Part shown: piece by piece, positions 59,210 through 64,000 of the stretch | Layout: each line of letters opens with the position of its first letter | Position numbering within the stretch: the stretch's first letter is position 1 | DNA from: Rhizobiales bacterium YIM 77505 | GTDB taxonomy: Bacteria; Pseudomonadota; Alphaproteobacteria; Rhizobiales; Beijerinckiaceae | Direction: 5' to 3' | Assembly (NCBI GenBank): GCA_000745135.1 | Contig: JQNH01000001.1 | Location: 3,643,501 to 3,707,500, forward strand | Length of the DNA stretch: 64,000 bases | Notes under the pieces: generated by a model | What the model was told of the DNA's origin: nothing | What the model saw: the letters and a program-made list of their open reading frames with translations, nothing else | Database searches by the model: none | Program-made: the position numbers and the translations under genes

Positions 59210-59923
59210 ATGACCATCGAGCAAGAAGAGCGCTTCGTCACCGAAACCGGCGTCGCCGCCCGGGTGGCGGCGATCGTAGCCCCCGTGCTCACGCAGCTCG
59301 GCTTTCGCCTGGTGCGCGTCAAGGTGTCAGGAGCCGACGGCGGCACCGTCCAGATCATGGCCGAGCGGCCGGACGGGACGATGTCGATCGACGATTGCGA
59401 AGCGGTGAGTCGCGCCCTCTCCCCGGTGCTCGATGTCGAGGATCCGATCAGCCACCCCTATCGGCTCGAAATCTCCTCCCCGGGGATCGATCGGCCGCTG
59501 GTACGCCGCAGCGATTTCGAGCGCTGGGCGGGACATGAGGCGAAGCTCGAAATGAGCGTGCCGGTCGACGGCCGCAAACGCTTCCGCGGCATCATTCGGG
59601 ACATCGCCGACGATCGCGTGGCGCTCGAACTCGAGGACGTCCGGGAGGGCCAGGACCGGATCGTGCACCTTTCCCTTGACGATATTGCCGAGGCGCGCCT
59701 GGTGCTGACCGACGCCCTCATCCGGGAAGCGCTCCGCCGCGACTCCGCGCTCGGGCCGGGAGAACTTGTCGCCCCCACGGGAGGAGCCGATTCGCACGCG
59801 CCGCCGCCGCGGCGCGCGGGCCGCGCTCATCCGAAGCCCCACGACAACGCGCCGAAAGGCAAGCCGAAGGAGAATTCCTGGGCGCCGCGCCTGAAGCACA
59901 AGACCATTTCCGAGGAGGATTGA
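59210..59923 (+). CDS. rimP: Ribosome maturation factor RimP
   Basis: This 237-residue protein helps 30S subunit assembly. The N-terminal domain ([21 protein letters not shown] and [17 protein letters not shown]) and the motif [14 protein letters not shown] are diagnostic. The C-terminal SH3-like domain is followed by a basic, Pro/Lys-rich tail of about 50 residues, common in Hyphomicrobiales. I chose ATG 59210, with GAGGAA upstream; the frame is open from 59078 across the leader hairpin. It starts the rimP-nusA-ylxR-infB operon. Confidence 0.95.
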   Translation: MTIEQEERFVTETGVAARVAAIVAPVLTQLGFRLVRVKVSGADGGTVQIMAERPDGTMSIDDCEAVSRALSPVLDVEDPISHPYRLEISSPGIDRPLVRRSDFERWAGHEAKLEMSVPVDGRKRFRGIIRDIADDRVALELEDVREGQDRIVHLSLDDIAEARLVLTDALIREALRRDSALGPGELVAPTGGADSHAPPPRRAGRAHPKPHDNAPKGKPKENSWAPRLKHKTISEED

Positions 59924-59926
59924 CCT

Positions 59927-61537
59927 ATGGCCGTCGTCAGCGCCAACCGGCTTGAACTTCTGCAGATCGCCGATGCGGTGGCCCGCGAGAAGTCGATCGA
60001 CAGGCAGATCGTGATTGCGGCGATGGAGGACGCCATCGCCAAGGCTGCCCGGTCCCGCTATGGGGCGGAGACCGACGTCCATGCGGAGATCAACCCCAAG
60101 ACGGGCGAGCTGCGCCTCGCGCGCCACCTTCTGGTGGTCGAGGACAACGCCGTCGAGAATGACGCCCGCGAGATCCCGCTCTCGGAGGCCCGCCGCCGCA
60201 ACCCGGCCGCACAGGTCGGCGACGCCATTGCCGAGACCCTCCCGCCTTTCGATTTCGGCCGCATTGCCGCTCAGTCCGCGAAGCAGGTCATCGTGCAGAA
60301 GGTGCGCGAGGCGGAGCGCGACCGGCAGTACGAGGAGTACAAGGACCGCATCGGCGAGATCGTCAACGGCGTGGTCAAGCGCGTCGAGTACGGCAACGTG
60401 ATCGTGGATCTTGGCCGGGGGGAGGGCATCGTGCGTCGCGACGAGCTCATTCCGCGCGAGACCTTCCGGCCCGGGGACCGCATCCGCTCCTACCTTTTCG
60501 ACGTGCGCCGCGAGGCGCGCGGGCCGCAGATCTTCCTCTCCCGCACCCATCCCCAGTTCATGGCCAAGCTGTTCGCCCAGGAGGTGCCGGAGATCTATGA
60601 CGGCATCGTCGAGATCAAGGCGGTGGCGCGCGACCCCGGCTCGCGCGCCAAGATCGCCGTCGTGTCCCGCGATTCATCCATCGACCCGGTCGGCGCTTGC
60701 GTCGGCATGCGGGGCTCGCGCGTGCAGGCGGTGGTTCAGGAGCTGCAGGGTGAGAAGATCGACATCATCCCCTGGTCGGCCGACACGGCGACCTTCGTCG
60801 TCAACGCCCTCCAGCCGGCCGAGGTCTCCAAGGTGGTGCTCGACGAGGAAGCCGACCGCATCGAGGTCGTCGTGCCGGACGACCAGCTCTCCCTCGCCAT
60901 CGGCCGGCGCGGGCAGAACGTGCGGCTTGCCTCCCAACTCACCGGCTGGGACATCGATATCCTGACGGAGGCCGAAGAATCGGAGCGCCGGCAGAAGGAA
61001 TTCAACGAGCGCACCCAGCTCTTCATGCAGGCCCTCGATGTGGACGAGGTGGTGGGACAGCTTCTGGCCTCGGAAGGTTTCCGCAACATCGAGGAAGTTG
61101 CCTATGTGGATCTGAACGAGATCGCTTCCATTCAGGGGTTCGACGAAGACACGGCGGCTGAGCTCCAGCGGCGCGCTCAGGACCATCTTGCCAGGGTCGA
61201 GGCTGAGCACGATGCGCGCCGTCGCGAGCTCGGCGTTGCCGACGAGCTGAAGGAGATCGACGGACTGACCACGCCCATGCTGGTGGCGCTTGGGGAGCAC
61301 GGCGTGAAGACGCTTGAAGACCTCGCCGATTGCGCCACCGATGACCTGGTGGGCTGGAGCGAGGGCCGCGGGCCGGAGGCCGTGCGCCACAAGGGGTTCC
61401 TGGATGGTTTCGGCGTCTCGCGCGCGGACGCCGAGGCGATGATCATGGCGGCGCGGGTGAAGCTCGGCTGGATCGAAGCGCCCTCCGAAACGGAGGCGAC
61501 GCCATCCGAAGCCGAGACCGAGGCGCATCCGACCTGA
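59927..61537 (+). CDS. nusA: Transcription elongation/termination factor NusA
   Basis: This 536-residue RNA polymerase-binding factor modulates pausing, termination and antitermination. Domains run in order: N-terminal polymerase-binding domain (1-125), S1 (about 130-200), KH1 and KH2 (about 200-345, [20 protein letters not shown] and [13 protein letters not shown]), then helix-hairpin-helix repeats (about 365-520). The C-terminus has a Glu/Thr-rich tail. It starts 3 bp after rimP. NusA could regulate its own operon at the leader hairpin upstream; that is inference. Confidence 0.98.
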   Translation: MAVVSANRLELLQIADAVAREKSIDRQIVIAAMEDAIAKAARSRYGAETDVHAEINPKTGELRLARHLLVVEDNAVENDAREIPLSEARRRNPAAQVGDAIAETLPPFDFGRIAAQSAKQVIVQKVREAERDRQYEEYKDRIGEIVNGVVKRVEYGNVIVDLGRGEGIVRRDELIPRETFRPGDRIRSYLFDVRREARGPQIFLSRTHPQFMAKLFAQEVPEIYDGIVEIKAVARDPGSRAKIAVVSRDSSIDPVGACVGMRGSRVQAVVQELQGEKIDIIPWSADTATFVVNALQPAEVSKVVLDEEADRIEVVVPDDQLSLAIGRRGQNVRLASQLTGWDIDILTEAEESERRQKEFNERTQLFMQALDVDEVVGQLLASEGFRNIEEVAYVDLNEIASIQGFDEDTAAELQRRAQDHLARVEAEHDARRRELGVADELKEIDGLTTPMLVALGEHGVKTLEDLADCATDDLVGWSEGRGPEAVRHKGFLDGFGVSRADAEAMIMAARVKLGWIEAPSETEATPSEAETEAHPT

Positions 61538-61596
61538 CGGCCTGCCGTTACGAAAGGGAGAGGGCCTACCTTAAGGCTTCGACCCGACAGAGGTGA

Positions 61597-61648
61597 GGGG
61601 AGCGCCCTCGCGCATAGGGCTCTCCCCCGGTCCGGCCGCTCCGCGGCC
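61597..61648. repeat. Paired hairpins in the nusA-ylxR gap
   Basis: GGGGAGCGCCCT (61597-61608) pairs with AGGGCTCTCCCC (61616-61627) with one mismatch, and GGCCGC (61634-61639) pairs with GCGGCC (61643-61648) just after. The 147-bp gap holds no gene. The layout, with AAGGGGAGAAGG beyond it, resembles extragenic repeats seen in many alphaproteobacteria. No T-run follows, so it need not stop transcription into ylxR. Confidence 0.45.
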
Positions 61649-61684
61649 ACCTTTTCCTGAAGGGGAGAAGGAGAATGGAGCCCC

Positions 61685-62398
61685 ATGCCTCGGCGCGAAC
61701 CCGAACGAACCTGCATCGTGACTCGCAAGACCGGATCGCCTCACGGGCTGATCCGCTTTGTGGTCTCACCTGCCGGCGAGGTCGTGGCCGATCTTTACGG
61801 GAAGCTGCCCGGCAGGGGGGCGTGGGTGACGGCCCGTTCCGACCTGGTGCGGGAGGCGGTGCGGCGGCGATGCTTCGCACGAGCCTTCAAGGCGGATGTC
61901 AACGCCTCGCCCACCCTCGCCGAGGAGATCGAGGCGGCGCTGCGGCGGGATCTGCGCCAGGCGCTGTCGCTGGCCAACAAGGCGGGTGCCGTGACGACCG
62001 GTTTCGCCAAGGTGGAGGCGGCCATCAACGAGGGCAGGATCGCAGCCCTCGTGCACGCGGCGGAAGCCGCGATGGAAGGGCGACGGAAGCTCGCAGGGGC
62101 GTTGCGCAAACGCCTCGGCGAGGCAATATCCATCGTTCCCATCATTGATGACCTCGCCGGTGAGGATTTGGATTTGGCATTGGGACGGCCAAATGTGATA
62201 CATGCTGCCGTCGCCCCCGGCCCCGGCGGCGAAGGATTCATTACGCGTTGGCGCCGTCTTCGCCGATATCTCGGAGAGGACGCCGACGCGGCTGCGCCAT
62301 TGCTGGGGGCGGCTGCGCCCCTCGCAGGAGGCGCGCCGCCTCCAACCGACGCAGACCAAGGCATGACGAAGGCGCAGGACTCTGAGCGGAATGAGTGA
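61685..62398 (+). CDS. YlxR-type RNA-binding protein with L7Ae-like domain
   Basis: This 237-residue protein joins an N-terminal YlxR (DUF448) domain (1-85, [20 protein letters not shown] and LPGRGAWV) to an L7Ae-like domain (about 90-190, [20 protein letters not shown]). The fusion is usual in alphaproteobacteria, whereas Gram-positives encode YlxR and YlxQ separately. Both domains bind RNA. A charged tail ends in an 8-bp overlap with infB, so translation is probably coupled. Its cellular role is not defined. Confidence 0.93.
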   Translation: MPRREPERTCIVTRKTGSPHGLIRFVVSPAGEVVADLYGKLPGRGAWVTARSDLVREAVRRRCFARAFKADVNASPTLAEEIEAALRRDLRQALSLANKAGAVTTGFAKVEAAINEGRIAALVHAAEAAMEGRRKLAGALRKRLGEAISIVPIIDDLAGEDLDLALGRPNVIHAAVAPGPGGEGFITRWRRLRRYLGEDADAAAPLLGAAAPLAGGAPPPTDADQGMTKAQDSERNE

Positions 62399-64000
62399 CA
62401 CGAAAACAGGCGACAAGGCGGCCGGCGACAAGACGCTGCATGTGTCGCCCAAGACGCTGACCTTGAAGCGGCCGGTGGAGCAGAACACGGTGCGCCAAAG
62501 CTTCTCGCATGGCCGCACGAAGGCGGTCGTGGTCGAGACGGTGAAACGTCGGGCCGCTCCGACCGGCCCTGCCGTGAAGGAAACGCCTCCGAAGCCGGCC
62601 CCCGCGGCGCCGGCCGCCCGCAACGCCGGCCCTGCGCCGGCCGCTCCGGCGCGTCCCGCGGCGGAGGCGGCAAAGCCGGCCGCACGCCAGCCCAATCTCG
62701 TCCTGCGCACCTTGAGCGAGCAGGAGCAGAGCGCCCGCGCCGCGGCGCTGGCCGAGGCGCGCCAGCGCGAGGAGGAGGAGCGCCGCCGCGCCGAGGAGGA
62801 AGCGAAGCGCCGGGCCGAGCGCGAGGCGCGGGAGGCTCAGGAACGGGCTGCCGCCGAGGCGCGCAAGCGCGAGGAGGAGGAGCGGCGCCAGAAGGACGAG
62901 GAGCGCAAGCGCCGGGCCGAGGAAGAGGCGCGGCGCCGCCTCGGCGAGGAGGCGGCTCCACCGCGTCCCCCGGCGGGTCAGCGCTTGGCGCCCGGCGATG
63001 TGCGCCGCCCCCGCAGCCTCGATCATATGGGCCGTCCGTCTCAGCCGGCGCCCTCTCAAGCGGCGGCAACGACGACCGCCGCCACGCCGGCCGCACGCAC
63101 GCCTCTGGCGGCGCGCGGCCCTGCCGCGCGAGCCGTGGACGAGGACGAGGGCGACACCAAGCGGGTGATCCGTCGCCCCGGGATGCCTCTCAAGGTCATC
63201 GCTCCAAAGACGCCGAAGGTGGGCGCAGGCGAGGATCGCCGCCGCGGCCGCCTGACGGTCACGACCGCGACAGCGGAGGAGGAGGAGCGCACCCGCTCGA
63301 TCGCTTCTTTCCGCCGGCGCGTGCAGCGTCTCACCGGTCATCGCCAGGTCGAGCAGAAGGAGAAGCTCAGCCGCGAAGTGGTCATTCCCGAAACGATCAC
63401 CATTCAGGAACTCGCCAACCGCATGTCGGAGCGCGCGGTGGACGTCATCCGCCTGCTCATGAAGCAGGGGCAGATGCACAAGATCACCGACGTGATTGAT
63501 GCCGACACGGCCCAGCTCATCGCCGAGGAGATGGGCCACACGGTGAAACGGGTCGCCGAATCCGACGTGGAGGAGGGGTTGTTCGATGCCCCCGACCCGG
63601 AGGAGACGCTCGAGCCGCGGCCTCCCGTGGTGACCATCATGGGCCATGTGGACCACGGCAAGACGTCGCTTCTGGACGCCATCCGCAAGACCAATGTGGT
63701 CGCGGGCGAGGCCGGCGGCATCACGCAACATATCGGCGCCTACCAGGTGACGGCGCCGAAGGGCGGCAAGATCACCTTCATCGACACGCCCGGCCACGCG
63801 GCCTTCACGGCCATGCGCGCCCGTGGCGCCAAGGTGACCGATATCGTGGTGTTGGTGGTGGCGGCCGATGACGGGGTCATGCCGCAGACCGTGGAGGCGA
63901 TCTCGCACGCCAAGGCCGCGGGTGTGCCGATCATCGTCGCCATCAACAAGATCGACAAGCCGGACGCCAATCCGCAGCGGGTCCGCACGGAGCTCCTGCA
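62391..64000 (+). CDS. infB: Translation initiation factor IF-2 (cut by window end)
   Basis: The ATG at 62391 opens a frame that runs off the window after 536 codons. It starts [18 protein letters not shown], the alphaproteobacterial IF-2 start. A Pro/Ala-rich segment and a long Arg/Glu-rich helix (about 105-195) follow, then the IF2_N module ([20 protein letters not shown]). The G domain has G1 GHVDHGK (418-424), G3 DTPGHAAF and G4 NKID. The remaining G domain, domain II and the initiator-tRNA-binding domain lie beyond the window. It is the fourth gene of the nusA operon. Confidence 0.97.
   Translation, partial: MSDTKTGDKAAGDKTLHVSPKTLTLKRPVEQNTVRQSFSHGRTKAVVVETVKRRAAPTGPAVKETPPKPAPAAPAARNAGPAPAAPARPAAEAAKPAARQPNLVLRTLSEQEQSARAAALAEARQREEEERRRAEEEAKRRAEREAREAQERAAAEARKREEEERRQKDEERKRRAEEEARRRLGEEAAPPRPPAGQRLAPGDVRRPRSLDHMGRPSQPAPSQAAATTTAATPAARTPLAARGPAARAVDEDEGDTKRVIRRPGMPLKVIAPKTPKVGAGEDRRRGRLTVTTATAEEEERTRSIASFRRRVQRLTGHRQVEQKEKLSREVVIPETITIQELANRMSERAVDVIRLLMKQGQMHKITDVIDADTAQLIAEEMGHTVKRVAESDVEEGLFDAPDPEETLEPRPPVVTIMGHVDHGKTSLLDAIRKTNVVAGEAGGITQHIGAYQVTAPKGGKITFIDTPGHAAFTAMRARGAKVTDIVVLVVAADDGVMPQTVEAISHAKAAGVPIIVAINKIDKPDANPQRVRTELL

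Noticed and set aside
62241-63908. 555-codon open frame antisense to ylxR and infB
   Set aside because: It mirrors the infB charged helix and G domain; no independent start signal or motif.

Overview
The window is 64 kb of high-GC chromosomal DNA from an alphaproteobacterium, most likely a member of the Hyphomicrobiales (Rhizobiales). The evidence is gene order: hemE-hemJ-rho ... mnmE-mnmG-rsmG-parA-parB on one side of a non-coding block, and a PPDK/PEP-synthase regulator-maf-aroE-coaE-dnaQ on the other. hisB-DUF2628-hisH-hisA-hisF-hisE-coaA next to hslVU, tsaB-rimI-fur-plsC-miaB-phoH-ybeY-corC-lnt-HTH-metK-trmB, and rimP-nusA-ylxR-infB point the same way. I cannot fix the family or genus. 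I see no tRNA, rRNA, CRISPR array, insertion sequence or prophage; nearly everything is core genome.

Layout. 0-8.3 kb: end of a PII gene with amtB, then ftsK, lolA, an exonuclease III, a small cNMP-domain protein, an OmpR-type response regulator and an L,D-transpeptidase. 8.5-13.6 kb: yggS, leuS, lptE, holA. 13.6-24.8 kb: the minus-strand origin-proximal block parB-parA-rsmG-mnmG-mnmE, with yyaL (plus strand) and a frameshifted rhodanese inserted, then rho, hemJ and hemE. 24.83-25.22 kb: a 387-bp gene-free region that I call the replication origin candidate. 25.2-33.6 kb: plus-strand PPDK regulator, maf, aroE, coaE, dnaQ; secB; timA-mltA-smr-HTH; an adenosine-kinase-like PfkB protein. 33.6-41.6 kb: minus-strand membrane protein of unknown function, coaA, hisE, a chemoreceptor, hisF, a 68-residue DUF29-like protein, hisA, hisH, DUF2628, hisB. 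41.7-57.8 kb: hslVU, an acetyltransferase, trpS, a universal stress protein, an Nfu protein and the tsaB-to-trmB run. 57.8-64 kb: a DUF2336 protein and the rimP-nusA-ylxR-infB operon, with infB cut by the window end.

How the parts fit. The candidate oriC has a perfect DnaA box, an exact CtrA full site (TTAA-N7-TTAA), a 7-bp inverted repeat and seven GANTC (CcrM) motifs. Genes on both sides mostly point away from it. Two perfect 16-bp parS sites lie 7.1 and 9.1 kb away, inside the start of mnmG and of rsmG, in the same cluster as parA and parB. A second exact CtrA full site sits about 50 bp upstream of ftsK. The window therefore holds replication initiation, origin segregation (ParABS) and terminus translocation (FtsK) functions with Caulobacter-style cell-cycle signals.

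I found no convincing new multi-gene system. The observations most worth checking are the origin architecture, the CtrA site at ftsK, the rimP leader hairpin, the one-base frameshift in the rhodanese, and the chemoreceptor and DUF29-like insertions in the histidine gene run.
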